Assembly (NCBI GenBank): GCA_000632805.1
Contig: CP007444.1
Location: 2,170,001-2,234,000, forward strand
Direction of reading: 5' to 3'
DNA from: Dyella jiangningensis
Lineage (GTDB): Bacteria; Pseudomonadota; Gammaproteobacteria; Xanthomonadales; Rhodanobacteraceae
DNA: 64,000 nucleotides
Under the pieces are notes generated by a model, which ran no database searches, was not told where the DNA came from, and saw nothing but the letters and a program-made list of their open reading frames with translations. The position numbers and the translations under genes were made by a program. Position 1 is the stretch's first letter, and each line of letters starts with the position of its first letter. Positions 44,950-54,284 of this stretch are shown here, piece after piece.

Positions 44950-46275
44950 ATGCGACGGCCCAGTCTCTGCGTTCTTCTCCACCTGTTTGCAGCCCTCGTG
45001 ATCGCAGGCGGCGCACTGGCCCAGCCCTCCCCCAACGCACACATCACGCTTGGCCATTCGACCGTGCCACTGAACGGGCCATGGCGATTCCACCTGGGCG
45101 ATGATGCTCGCTGGGCTTCACCGGACTTCGATGACAGTGCGTGGGAAGCCGTCGACCTCACCCCGGCACCCGGCGCGCATGACGGCGACGTCGGTTTGCC
45201 GGGCTACGTCACGGGATGGAGCCAACGTGGCCATGCGGGCCATACCGGTTACGCGTGGTATCGCATGAAGGTCACTGTCGATAGCGACGCGGGAACGCCA
45301 CTGGCCCTGGCGGGCCCGACCCTGGTCGATTCGACCTACCAGCTCTACGTGGATGGAAAACTGCTCGGCGGTTCCGGCGTGTTCACGGGTGCGTCGCCTA
45401 CCGTGTATGGCGTACGGCCGACGAAGTTCTGTTTGCCGCAAACATCCTCGGCAGGCACCCAGACCTTCGTCGTCGCGATCCGTGTCTGGATGGACCCAGC
45501 GGACGCAAGCAGCGAAAGCGGCGGCATGCATGTAGCGCCGACCATGGGTGACGCGGAAGGCATCGATCGTCTCGTCCAGGTGCAATGGCTGCAGACCTTC
45601 AAAGGTTACGTGGTCGATGCCATCGAACCGCTCGCGTTCGTCCTGCTCGCCTGCATGGTGTTCGGGCTGATCGCAAGCCGAACGCGTGACTCGTATCGAT
45701 GGCTGGTTGCGGCACTGCTGCTGCTCGCGCTGCTGCGCGTCCACCAGGCGCTGTTCTACTGGACGCCTTATCTGAGTCTTCGCTGTTACGACGTGACCGT
45801 CACCGTGTTGCTCAGGCCGCTTGTCCTGGCGACGTGGGCACTCGCGTGGCGCGACTGGTTTCGCCTGCCTGCATCACCTTGGTGGGGCCGCGCCATCAGC
45901 GTGCTCACCGCCGCCTACATCGCCCTTGCGTTGATCGGGCGGCCCTGGTTTCCACCGTTTGACGCGCACGGACTCAAGGCCGCTGCGGACGTCGCCGTCC
46001 AATGCATACGCCTGGCGTTTGTCGCGCTCTACCTGTGGACCCTCGGGGCCGGCGTACTGCGTTCCGCCTCAGCGTCGGGGTGCCTGGCCGCCATCGCTGC
46101 GATCCTGGTGGGCATTGGCCTCTTTGCCACCGAACTCAATGCCATCGGCATTCCGGGCATATGGTTTCCGTACGGTACCGGCGTCGCGCGAGGACAATAT
46201 GCCTACGCCGCCTTCATCGCACTGTTCTTCGTGTTGATCCTGGTCCGCTCAGCCGGCTACGCGCGACGACGGTAG
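44950..46275 (+). CDS. Membrane protein with periplasmic galactose-binding-like domain and seven helices, no output domain
   Basis: The 441-residue protein has a signal peptide (about 1-24), a periplasmic jelly-roll domain like the sugar-binding domain of GH2 enzymes (about 30-190: 'WRFHLGDDARWASPDFDDSAWE', given here as 'FDDSAWEAVDL' and 'WYRMKVTVD'), then seven membrane helices (about 215-440). This arrangement is typical of 7TM-DISM-type sensors, which normally continue into GGDEF or kinase domains. Here the protein stops after the last helix. AGGGAG precedes ATG 44950. It is convergent with the CadC-like regulator. Confidence 0.78.
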   Translation: MRRPSLCVLLHLFAALVIAGGALAQPSPNAHITLGHSTVPLNGPWRFHLGDDARWASPDFDDSAWEAVDLTPAPGAHDGDVGLPGYVTGWSQRGHAGHTGYAWYRMKVTVDSDAGTPLALAGPTLVDSTYQLYVDGKLLGGSGVFTGASPTVYGVRPTKFCLPQTSSAGTQTFVVAIRVWMDPADASSESGGMHVAPTMGDAEGIDRLVQVQWLQTFKGYVVDAIEPLAFVLLACMVFGLIASRTRDSYRWLVAALLLLALLRVHQALFYWTPYLSLRCYDVTVTVLLRPLVLATWALAWRDWFRLPASPWWGRAISVLTAAYIALALIGRPWFPPFDAHGLKAAADVAVQCIRLAFVALYLWTLGAGVLRSASASGCLAAIAAILVGIGLFATELNAIGIPGIWFPYGTGVARGQYAYAAFIALFFVLILVRSAGYARRR

Positions 46276-46343
46276 AAGGCTGAAGCCTGCCCATTCCACA
46301 AAACGTCGGGCCCACTCTCGCGACCCGCAGTGCGGGGAACCGG

Positions 46344-48605
46344 CTAGCCGCCGCTGGGATACTTCACCAGCAACGCCTTGAAGCGTGGATCGTCGCGCAA
46401 CGGATCCCAGATCGGGTCGAGCCGCAGCAACGCACCTGACAGGATCATGCCGGTAGGCATCGACATCACGCGCTCCAGAAGCGGAATGGCCTGGTCCGGC
46501 TGGCCTAGCCGCATATACAGCTGTGCCTGGTGCGCGAGCATGTCCGCCCCGGTAAGCGCATCCCCGGAGATCGGCATCAAGGCCACGGCACGCTCGCCTT
46601 CTGCCACGGCCTCGGTCTTCTGCCCGAGTCCCGCATAGGCGAAAGCCAAGGCGATATGCAGGTCCGCGTCGTCCGGACGGTCGGCAAGCGCGGCGCGAGA
46701 ACGCTCGGCAACGCTCGTGAAGGCAGACGCCGCCTTGTCCGCTTCTCCCGCGCCCTGCAACGCCCACGCAAGATACAGGTCGCGAGGCAAGGCGATGTTG
46801 TCAGGATCGGACCAGCTTTCGGCCTTGTCCGCCTCGGCCACCTTGATGGCTCCGGCATAGTCGCGCGCCAACGAGCGCTCGAAATACATCGCCGCGACAT
46901 TGCCTGCATAGGCCTCGCTGCCCGGCGCGATTCCCGCAAGCGTGGTGCGCAGCGGCTCCAGGTCGCCCTTCCACATCAGCTCATTGAAGACCTGCGCCAT
47001 CCGCTCACCGCCCGGGTTGCGGCTCACTTCGAGCGCGGACGCAAACGCCTTGTCGGCTTCGGCATGGCGTCGCAGGCTCTGATACGTCACGCCCAGCTGG
47101 TTGAACGCAAACTCGCTGTGCGGATCGAGCACGGTGGCCGCATGAAACAGCGCCACCGCTTCGTCCCAGTGCCCCTGGCGACGCGCAACCGCAGCAATGA
47201 GAAGTTCGACGGTGGCGCTGTTTGGCAGCGCCTGGCGGGCCAATGCCAGCTGCGTGGTCGCGCGGGCATAGTCGCGATGACCCCAGTAGTAGTACAGGCC
47301 CAGTGCGTAATGTCCCTGGCCCAGGCCCGGCTGCAGCGCCAGCGCACGGTCGGCGGCGGCTTTCGCCTCCGCCAGCCGTGCGTTCGTCCGGTCGGGCGCA
47401 AAGAAATACATCTGCATGTGGGCACGCGCCAGCCCCGCCTCGGCCAGCGCGAAGTCCGGGTCCTTAGTCAGTGCCTGTTGATACAGCGAGATCGCCACGG
47501 GCAGTTCGGACGGTGACATCACCGGATCGTCGTAGGCGCGATTGGCATGCGCGCCAGCCTGCAGGTAAAGGTCGTACGCCTCGGCACTCGTGGTCGGCAC
47601 CTGGTCGATGCGCGCGGTTTCGGCGGATGTCAGCTGCACTTTCAGTGCCTCCGCCACGTTCTGCGCCACCTCGCCTTCGACGTTGAAAACGTTGTCCAAC
47701 GTGCGCGTATAAGCCTTCGCCCAAAGATGGCTGCCGCTCTCCGCGTCGATCAACTGCACGTTGATCAACACCTGATTGCCGGCTTTCTGCACGGTGCCTT
47801 CGAGCAACGTCGCCACGCCCAGTTGCCGCGCGATGGTTTTCACGTCGCCGGGGTGGCTCGGGTATTTCTGCGTCGACGTGCGCGAAATCACCTTGAGCCC
47901 ACCGATGCCCACCAACTGGGTCAGGATCATGTCCTGCATGCCGCTGGCGAAGTACGCGTTGTTTCCGTCCGTGCTGAGATTTTCGAAGGGAAGCACCGCG
48001 ACGGACTTGGGGTCGATGCCCTGCGACGCCTCCGCGGATGGGCGCGCAAACTGATGACGGCCGAGCAGCACGGCCACCACCATCAGCAACACGATGACCG
48101 CGCCGATGAATGCCTTTTCAAACCGTCGCGCCGTGCCTGCCTGCACCGGCGGCGGAGGCGCGCTCGCCACTGCGTCGACCGGAGGCCGAGCAGCCTCCGT
48201 GGGAAGCACCGATGCGAGCGCCAGTTCCGTGGCCACCACCGCCCTGCCCGCCATCAGTTCTTCGCGCGAAGCGGCCGAGCGCACGTCGGCATCGAGCCGG
48301 AAACCCACGCCATGCACGGTATGCAGATAGCGAGACCCCTCCGCGGTTTCGCCGAGCGCATGGCGCAACATCGCCACGACACGGCTGAGCGAACCGGGGG
48401 TGACGTGATGGTGTCCCCACACCTCGTCGAGAATCTCGTCGCGGCTCAACACCCGGCCAGGCTCACGGGCCAGCAGGACAAGTACCGAGAACGCCTTGCG
48501 TTCGAGCCCGACCTCTTCACCGTCGACGAACAACCGATGACCCAGGGTGTCGATCTCGACCGTGCCGAACGCGATCCACGCAGCAGAGGCGGACTCTGTG
48601 GCCAT
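46344..48605 (-). CDS. CadC-like membrane regulator: winged helix, FlgO-like domain and TPRs
   Basis: The 753-residue protein has an N-terminal OmpR-type winged helix (about 10-105; 'LSRDEILDEVWGHHHVTPG', 'YLHTVHGVGFRLD'), one membrane helix (about 165-182), a periplasmic FlgO/TolB-N-like domain (about 200-300; 'SVAVLPFENLSTDG') and C-terminal TPR repeats (about 330-740). It would sense a periplasmic signal and bind promoters from the membrane, as CadC does. GGGAGG ribosome-binding site. It is related in layout to the regulator at 51402-52349; targets are unknown. Confidence 0.9.
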   Translation of the reverse strand: MATESASAAWIAFGTVEIDTLGHRLFVDGEEVGLERKAFSVLVLLAREPGRVLSRDEILDEVWGHHHVTPGSLSRVVAMLRHALGETAEGSRYLHTVHGVGFRLDADVRSAASREELMAGRAVVATELALASVLPTEAARPPVDAVASAPPPPVQAGTARRFEKAFIGAVIVLLMVVAVLLGRHQFARPSAEASQGIDPKSVAVLPFENLSTDGNNAYFASGMQDMILTQLVGIGGLKVISRTSTQKYPSHPGDVKTIARQLGVATLLEGTVQKAGNQVLINVQLIDAESGSHLWAKAYTRTLDNVFNVEGEVAQNVAEALKVQLTSAETARIDQVPTTSAEAYDLYLQAGAHANRAYDDPVMSPSELPVAISLYQQALTKDPDFALAEAGLARAHMQMYFFAPDRTNARLAEAKAAADRALALQPGLGQGHYALGLYYYWGHRDYARATTQLALARQALPNSATVELLIAAVARRQGHWDEAVALFHAATVLDPHSEFAFNQLGVTYQSLRRHAEADKAFASALEVSRNPGGERMAQVFNELMWKGDLEPLRTTLAGIAPGSEAYAGNVAAMYFERSLARDYAGAIKVAEADKAESWSDPDNIALPRDLYLAWALQGAGEADKAASAFTSVAERSRAALADRPDDADLHIALAFAYAGLGQKTEAVAEGERAVALMPISGDALTGADMLAHQAQLYMRLGQPDQAIPLLERVMSMPTGMILSGALLRLDPIWDPLRDDPRFKALLVKYPSGG

Positions 48606-48792
48606 CTATTCGACCTCCCTTGCCGCGCCGGGTTCCAGGCAGCTTACACCCAATCCGTCGCAAACCAGGGTGCGCGCCCGTGTCGATTTTTCGTGATTGC
48701 CGACATGAATCCGGGCACCGCTCATCTGGCTGAAAGCCGCCTCGAACCTGCCTTCGCCCCTCGTAGGTACGCCCTCGGCCGACCAGGAGCGA

Positions 48793-49140
48793 TCAGGGGC
48801 CGCCAATCGCAGCAATCACGGCACCTGATGGCGTGACGTCGCAGCGATAGGTCACCACCTTGCCACCCACGTCAGCGGCAAACGTCAGCGTCACCGCCTG
48901 CGGATCGGCCACCTCGTCGGTCAGCTGCCACCTGTCGACCGGGCCACGCAACTCCGGCTGCACCTTCGCCTTGCAGGATCGCATGGCCGACTCCACGGCA
49001 GCATGCGTCGCAACCGATGGCGTCAGCAACGAGCGTGTCCGCCCGCCCAGCACGGTCATGCCAATCACGATGCCGACAACGGCCACCGTAAGTGACCCTC
49101 TGATAATCCGTCTCTTCGCTCGTCGCTTCACGACAGCCAC
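48793..49140 (-). CDS. Membrane-anchored hypothetical protein
   Basis: The 115-residue protein has a basic N-terminus ('VKRRAKRRIIRG'), one membrane helix (about 17-33) and a periplasmic part of 80 residues with two Cys ('MRSCKAKVQPEL', 'VTYRCDVTPSG') that may form a disulphide. I recognise no family. The start is a GTG with no strong ribosome-binding site; another GTG nine bases later is possible. Confidence 0.6.
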   Translation of the reverse strand: MAVVKRRAKRRIIRGSLTVAVVGIVIGMTVLGGRTRSLLTPSVATHAAVESAMRSCKAKVQPELRGPVDRWQLTDEVADPQAVTLTFAADVGGKVVTYRCDVTPSGAVIAAIGGP

Positions 49141-49284
49141 CGACAGGATGTGATTCGCTCCAGGCCAAGCATAGGCTAACCCTCGGTTGGCCGTCTGGAC
49201 TTCTTTTCACGAAACGGATCGTGATCGATCTGTTCCCCGGCGAATCGAAACGTGTGCGTCTCACGAGCGCCTGACAGGCGACGT

Positions 49285-49626
49285 TTACTCCGCTTCCACC
49301 TTGACCAGCCGCGCACGGCTGACGTTGCCGCGTGCGATCGCATGGAACTTCCACGTCTGCCCCGGCTTGAGGTTGTGCACCTGGTCGCTGGCTCGACCAA
49401 CGACGTGGCCCTTGGCGTCGTACAGCCGAAAACTGACCTTGGCGGTGCGGACGCGCACGTGGCCGGTATTGGACAGCGTGCCCACCACCTTGTTGCGGCC
49501 GGGCTTTACGTCGCGCTCGACGCGATACGAGCCGACATGCACGTGCGTCAGCGATTTGGTGGCCCAGGCGGGCGATGCCAGGCCGCAGGCAAGCGCGGCA
49601 GACAGAATGATGAGGCGCAGATTCAT
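49285..49626 (-). CDS. Secreted FxLYD-type domain protein
   Basis: The 113-residue protein has a signal peptide (about 1-22, 'GLASPAWAT') and a single beta-sandwich like the FxLYD domain: 'VVGTLSNTGHVRVRTAKVSFRLYDAKGHVVG' gives the 'VSFRLYD' motif. Such domains are found in periplasmic and surface proteins and have no enzymatic activity. It might interact with other envelope proteins. Confidence 0.8.
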   Translation of the reverse strand: MNLRLIILSAALACGLASPAWATKSLTHVHVGSYRVERDVKPGRNKVVGTLSNTGHVRVRTAKVSFRLYDAKGHVVGRASDQVHNLKPGQTWKFHAIARGNVSRARLVKVEAE

Positions 49627-49746
49627 CGGGACAATTCGAGGAGACGACGGTTAAAAGGCCAGCAAGCTTACCGGGTTCGCGGCACTCTCGCGCGACGGCG
49701 TCTCAATTCTTAGGATCGCGACGAACTCGCGTCTGCGGGCCAGCCG

Positions 49747-51240
49747 CTAGCCACTGCCGGCACCGGCGAGCGATGTCGACGGATCATCACCCGCGATCTC
49801 TAAACGATTACGTCCATTGCGCTTGGCGCGATATAGCGCATGGTCGGCTTCGGCCAGCATGGATACCGGATCGATCGGCGTACGTTCCGTCTGGGCCGCC
49901 AATCCGATGCTGATCGAAAGCCTTCCCAGCGGACAGGCCGGATGGGCGATCTGCAAATGCTCGATGGCGGCGATAAGGCGGTGCGCGACCTCTTGCGCCA
50001 TGTCCTGACTGGTATCGATCAGCACGATGGCAAACTCCTCGCCGCCGTAGCGCGCCACCAGGTCGTGTCCGCGCACCCGGCTGCGACTCAGCGCGCTGGC
50101 CACCTGCACCAGGCAAGCGTCACCGGCAATGTGGCCGAGGCTGTCGTTGTACTGCTTGAAATAATCGATATCGATCATCAGCAGCGAGCAGAATCGGCCA
50201 GTCCGCCGCCCTTCTTCCAGCGCCTCGCGCAGGCCTTTGTCGAGCGTGGCGCGGTTGGCGATGCCGGTGAGCGGATCGCGTCCCACCTGTTGCTCCAGTC
50301 GCCACGCGCTTTGGTCGATCGCGCGCTGATGGTCGATCTGCCTGCTCTGGATGAATGCCACGCGCAACCCGTAGAACAGCACCGCCGACGCACCGACCAG
50401 CAGGCTCAGCACGAAGTTGATGCGCGATGTGCTGATGCAGAGCATGACCACCATCGTCGACAGCAGGATCGGCGCAAACGAAGCGATGGTCTGCGAAACG
50501 GCCAGCGATGGATGATAGGAACGCAACCAGCGAGGCGGCTGCCGCAACGCCACCACGATCAGCAAAGCGTGCGGAATATCGATCAACGATCCCGCCCACC
50601 ACGGCAGCCCATGCATTTCGATGCGGTTGTAGATGCAGGCAACGATCGCATTGACCAGCAGATAGGCGCCGGCCGTGTAGTAGAAGAAGCGCCAACGGAA
50701 GCTCCGCGCACCCAGCAGGCGCACGATGGCCATGGCGGCCAGCGAAAAATCGATGGCATCGGCCAGTGCGACCACGACATGAATGCTGGTCGGATCGGAG
50801 GCGAGCGGACCGCTCAGCAATGTGGTGAAGAACTGGTATACCAGCGCCGCCACCATGCACAACAGCAGCAGGTCGAGCACGGCCACGGCGCGCGGTTCGT
50901 GCAGCGTAAACGAGCGTGTCGACATGAACATGCACGGGATGACGTACAGGCCCGACAACACGGTCGCCAGCGCCGCCAGGTCGCCGCTCTTGTCCTGCAG
51001 CACCGTCGCCAGCACGTTGGTGCTGTCCCACAACATCTGCATCAACACGGCCACGGCCAGCAGCAACCATGGCAGGCGGATCAGCGAAGGGCTGCGCCGG
51101 TAACGCGTGAACACCGCCCACACCGCCATGGCCTGCACCAGCAGCATGGCCAGCTGGGGCGCCACGGCCTCGGCGCGGCCACCCACGTAGGCCAGCACCA
51201 GATGGGCCGCAAGCAGCACGATGAGTAAGGCGACGGCCAA
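49747..51240 (-). CDS. Membrane diguanylate cyclase (GGDEF)
   Basis: The 497-residue protein has about ten membrane helices (1-315) and a C-terminal GGDEF domain (about 325-490) with intact active site 'ARYGGEEF' and the inhibitory I-site 'RGHD' five residues before it. It should make cyclic di-GMP and be feedback-controlled. The start is TTG at 51240: a GAGGAG Shine-Dalgarno lies 8-10 bases upstream and an in-frame stop lies just beyond. The membrane part is not a recognised sensor type. It lies between two CadC-like regulators. Confidence 0.9.
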   Translation of the reverse strand: MAVALLIVLLAAHLVLAYVGGRAEAVAPQLAMLLVQAMAVWAVFTRYRRSPSLIRLPWLLLAVAVLMQMLWDSTNVLATVLQDKSGDLAALATVLSGLYVIPCMFMSTRSFTLHEPRAVAVLDLLLLCMVAALVYQFFTTLLSGPLASDPTSIHVVVALADAIDFSLAAMAIVRLLGARSFRWRFFYYTAGAYLLVNAIVACIYNRIEMHGLPWWAGSLIDIPHALLIVVALRQPPRWLRSYHPSLAVSQTIASFAPILLSTMVVMLCISTSRINFVLSLLVGASAVLFYGLRVAFIQSRQIDHQRAIDQSAWRLEQQVGRDPLTGIANRATLDKGLREALEEGRRTGRFCSLLMIDIDYFKQYNDSLGHIAGDACLVQVASALSRSRVRGHDLVARYGGEEFAIVLIDTSQDMAQEVAHRLIAAIEHLQIAHPACPLGRLSISIGLAAQTERTPIDPVSMLAEADHALYRAKRNGRNRLEIAGDDPSTSLAGAGSG

Positions 51241-51401
51241 GCGCAGGGCTCCTCGGGATCAACGCCAGAACTACGGCACGGGGCGCGTGGAGTCAATAAA
51301 CAGATGGGCCGTACGGGGACGGCGCCGGTGGGCAACCGGGCATTCCCCGGCGCAGGAGGTGGAAGTTCGTCCCACGGAGGCGACGAGTCGCTTCTGGACG
51401 G

Positions 51402-52349
51402 CTACTTGATTGCCGAGTCCAGCGCCCCGGCCACCTCGCTTGCAATCTCGTCCTGCACCTTGAGCTTGTCGTCCAGGGGCCGGTCGTAGGTGGACGACCA
51501 GATCACGAAGCCGTCCTGCGCGCGCACCAGCCTCGCGGCAACGCGCATGGTCTTGCCCGAAGAACGCACGCTTCCGTCGAGAATGTAGGCCACGCCCAGC
51601 GACCGCGCGATATCGGCCAGCGGCACCTGTTTGTCCTTGTAATAGAAGGAGGACCGAGGCGCTGCCACCTTCATGCCCGGTGCCTTGCTGAGCCGGTTGA
51701 TCAGCTCTTCGGTCATGCCGTCCGCAAACGGCTCCTCGTTCATGGTGTCGGTAAGGTCGAGAAACGCCAGCACCGCGATCGATTTGTTGCCGGCATTCGG
51801 CGGTACCGACGTCACGGCTTTCGGAGGCGCCGCGTTGCGGATGTACAGGTACACGCCACCGGCGCACACCAGCACGACGGCAACGAGCACGGCCGCGCGA
51901 CGCACCAGCTTGCCGGTCCGGCCGGATGCATCGATGCGTTGTGGCGCGAGGGGCATGTCCCGGGCGGCCGCCGCCGTCGCACCCGGCAGCTGGACATCGC
52001 TCCATGCATCGACACGGGCGATGAGCCGATAACCTCGCCGGGGCACGGTCGCTATGTAGGCGGGTTGCTTCGGATCATCGCCAAGCAGGCGGCGCAGCGA
52101 CGTCACCGCCTGGTAGACCGAATCGGGCGTGACGATGACGTCGGGCCAGGCTTCACCCAACAACTCGTCGATGCTCACCACGTCGCCAGGCCGGCGCGCG
52201 AGGCTCAGCAGCAACCGCATCGCACGGGTTTCGACTCGGACGGTGGTGCCGTCGCGCGTGATCTGGTCTACGCCAGGGTTGACCGTCCATTCGCCGATAC
52301 GCAACGGGCCATTGACCGAAGGCCCACCCTGAGACGGCACGTAAGCCAT
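51402..52349 (-). CDS. CadC-like membrane regulator: winged helix plus FlgO/TolB-N-like domain
   Basis: The 315-residue protein has an N-terminal OmpR-type winged helix (about 15-112: 'SIDELLGEAWPDVIVTPDSV', 'YIATVPRRGYRL'), one membrane helix (about 149-167) and a periplasmic FlgO-like domain (about 188-315: 'SIAVLAFLDLTDTMNEEPFADG'; written in part as 'AVLAFLDLTD'). It lacks the TPR part of the regulator at 46344-48605. GGAGGAC precedes ATG 52349. Four TTTCAG repeats lie between it and the divergent YceI gene and are a likely binding site. Confidence 0.88.
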   Translation of the reverse strand: MAYVPSQGGPSVNGPLRIGEWTVNPGVDQITRDGTTVRVETRAMRLLLSLARRPGDVVSIDELLGEAWPDVIVTPDSVYQAVTSLRRLLGDDPKQPAYIATVPRRGYRLIARVDAWSDVQLPGATAAAARDMPLAPQRIDASGRTGKLVRRAAVLVAVVLVCAGGVYLYIRNAAPPKAVTSVPPNAGNKSIAVLAFLDLTDTMNEEPFADGMTEELINRLSKAPGMKVAAPRSSFYYKDKQVPLADIARSLGVAYILDGSVRSSGKTMRVAARLVRAQDGFVIWSSTYDRPLDDKLKVQDEIASEVAGALDSAIK

Positions 52350-52428
52350 GATCGATTGTCCTCCGTGCACGGCTCGCGGATGTTCGCACCTATGCCCGGG
52401 AGCGACAACCGTGACCACGACCGCGCGC

Positions 52429-52466
52429 TTTCAGAACTTTTCAGCACGTTTCAGCCCCTTTTTCAG
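52429..52466. promoter_or_regulatory. Four helically phased TTTCAG repeats, operator candidate
   Basis: TTTCAG occurs at 52429-52434, 52439-52444, 52449-52454 and 52461-52466, so the spacing is 10, 10 and 12 bases. Direct repeats on one DNA face are how OmpR/PhoB-type winged helices bind. They lie between a winged-helix regulator gene and a divergent YceI gene. Confidence 0.6.
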
Positions 52467-52567
52467 GACTTCCGCCGGCGCCGTGGCGACAGTGCCCCGG
52501 CACGCCTCCGCCGTGCCCCCGACCACAACCGGCCCTGTGCCGGCATGACCTACCAGGAGTGCTGTTC

Positions 52568-53200
52568 ATGATCAGCCGTCACACCCTTGCCCTCGTACTT
52601 GCGCTGGCATCCTGCTCGCTCGGCGCCACCACCTACACGCTGGAACCCAGGCACTCGATGGGCACGATCCGCTGGGCCCACCTGGACTTCTCCAATCCCA
52701 CCGCGCAGTTCAACGAGATCGAGGGCACACTTGAGTTCGATCCCGCGGCACCCGCCAAGTCATCCGTCATGGTGACCATCCCCTTGTCGCACCTGACCAG
52801 TGGCGTGGCCGACCTCGATGAGGATCTGCGGTCCCCCACCTTCTTCGATCTCGACAAATATCCCGTCGCCACGTTCACGAGCACGCGCGTGGAAACCACC
52901 GCCATGCCCGATCAGCTCAAGGTCACGGGCAACCTCAACCTGCGCGGCGTGACCAAGCCCGTGACCCTGGACGTGACCATCAACAAGGTCGGCACCAACC
53001 CACGCCTGCATCTGCCGGCAGTCGGCTTCGAAGCCACCACCACGCTCAAGCGCTCGGATTTCGGCATGGGCAAATACGTGCCCCAGGTGAGCGACGAGGT
53101 AACCATCCACATCACCAGCCAGGCCGATGAAGCGAAGGGCTACGCAGCCCTCATGAAAGCCGACGCGGAAGAAGCGGCCGCGAAGACCGCGAAGAAGTAA
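52568..53200 (+). CDS. YceI-family periplasmic lipid/isoprenoid-binding protein
   Basis: The 210-residue protein has a signal peptide (about 1-19, 'CSLGAT') and the YceI beta-barrel ('YTLEPRHSMGTIRWAHL', 'DEDLRSPTFFDLDKYPVATF', 'KRSDFGMGKYVPQVSDEV'). YceI proteins bind polyisoprenoids such as quinones in the periplasm. An extended Lys/Ala-rich tail of about 25 residues follows the domain. ATG 52568 is preceded by CAGGAGTG. Its promoter region carries the TTTCAG repeats and may be controlled by the divergent regulator. Confidence 0.9.
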   Translation: MISRHTLALVLALASCSLGATTYTLEPRHSMGTIRWAHLDFSNPTAQFNEIEGTLEFDPAAPAKSSVMVTIPLSHLTSGVADLDEDLRSPTFFDLDKYPVATFTSTRVETTAMPDQLKVTGNLNLRGVTKPVTLDVTINKVGTNPRLHLPAVGFEATTTLKRSDFGMGKYVPQVSDEVTIHITSQADEAKGYAALMKADAEEAAAKTAKK

Positions 53201-53214
53201 TCGCGCCTCGCGCA

Positions 53215-53248
53215 ACCGGGGTGCGAGCCATGTCCATCGCACTCCGGT
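53215..53248. terminator. Stem-loop between convergent YceI and propeller genes
   Basis: A 12-bp stem with one mismatch (ACCGGGGTGCGA / TCGCACTCCGGT) begins 15 bases after the YceI stop. A second, smaller stem (53306-53323) lies before the convergent gene's stop and may be its own terminator. Confidence 0.5.
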
Positions 53249-53330
53249 CGACGCGTGGCGCTGTCAACGCCATGACGAGGGAGATGTGCCTGACCTGAGC
53301 CTCCAGGCATCGGACCCGATGCCCGTCTCT

Positions 53331-54284
53331 TTATCCGTGCGAAGGCACGTAGGCCTGCAAGGGCACCTGGAAGATCCGGCCGTGCTTCTTGCCGTGCGAG
53401 ACGCCTTCGGCTTCGAAATAGAGCGTCTTCAGGTCCGGGCTGAGCCTGGCCTCGATGCCTTCCAGGTGAGGGTCGAGCGCTTGCGGCTCGGTCCATTCGC
53501 CGTTTCGCCTGTATGCGACAAACAGCAGCGATTGATTGGCGGCGGCCGGTGCGCGACTCGCCGAGAACACGAGAAACGATTCGTCCGGCGCGACGGCCAC
53601 ATCGTAGCCCGGATGCATGCCGTCGCTGATCGACAGCGCCACCGGCGCCTCGTAGCCATCGCCCTTGGCCTGCGCGCGATAGACGTGGCTCTTCTTCGTT
53701 ACCGGGTCCGGCTGGTTGAAATAAAGGCTGCCGTCGCCGGCAACGGCAGGCGAATAGATGGCCGAATGGCTGTTGACGATGTCCGGCAGTCGCACGGGTT
53801 CGCCCCAGCCATCGCCGCGGCGATCCACTCGCCAGATGTTGCCGCCCTGCCCCGGCTGCACCTTTCCGCCGAAATAGCCATCGAGCGGCGCACCGCCCGC
53901 GGTCGCGGGTCGATTGGATATAAACACCAGATAGGAACCATCTGGCGCCATGGCGGGCTCGATATCACGCCACCGACCCGAGAACGGCGCGACCTGCGGC
54001 TTGGACCACACGCCGTCGTGCAACGTGGCCATCATGATGGTGATGGCGTCATCGCGATGGGTGAAGAACACGGTCTTGCCATCGGGTGTGAAGGCGGGCG
54101 CCGAATCGCCGCCCTCCGGCCATGTCGCCTCGGGCGGAAACAGCTCTGCCGCTGGCGCGGCCTTCGACACGGATGCCGATGACATGCCGTGTGCGGCCGC
54201 CCACACCGGTACCGCGCCAAGCACGAGCACGCTGGCGATCGCCATCGAGCACAAGACGTCCAGCTTCCCTATCCGACTTGCCAT
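53331..54284 (-). CDS. Periplasmic TolB-like (PD40 repeat) beta-propeller protein
   Basis: The 317-residue protein has a signal peptide (about 1-30, 'AVPVWAAAHG') and four or more WD40-like PD40 repeats of the type 'SAPAFTPDGKTVFFTHR', 'EPAMAPDGSYLVFISNR', 'DVAVAPDESFLVFSASR' and 'EARLSPDLKTLYFEAEG'. These build a beta-propeller that usually mediates protein-protein contact, as in TolB. Length is shorter than TolB and no N-terminal TolB domain is seen. GCGAGG precedes ATG 54284. No partner gene is apparent. Confidence 0.85.
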   Translation of the reverse strand: MASRIGKLDVLCSMAIASVLVLGAVPVWAAAHGMSSASVSKAAPAAELFPPEATWPEGGDSAPAFTPDGKTVFFTHRDDAITIMMATLHDGVWSKPQVAPFSGRWRDIEPAMAPDGSYLVFISNRPATAGGAPLDGYFGGKVQPGQGGNIWRVDRRGDGWGEPVRLPDIVNSHSAIYSPAVAGDGSLYFNQPDPVTKKSHVYRAQAKGDGYEAPVALSISDGMHPGYDVAVAPDESFLVFSASRAPAAANQSLLFVAYRRNGEWTEPQALDPHLEGIEARLSPDLKTLYFEAEGVSHGKKHGRIFQVPLQAYVPSHG

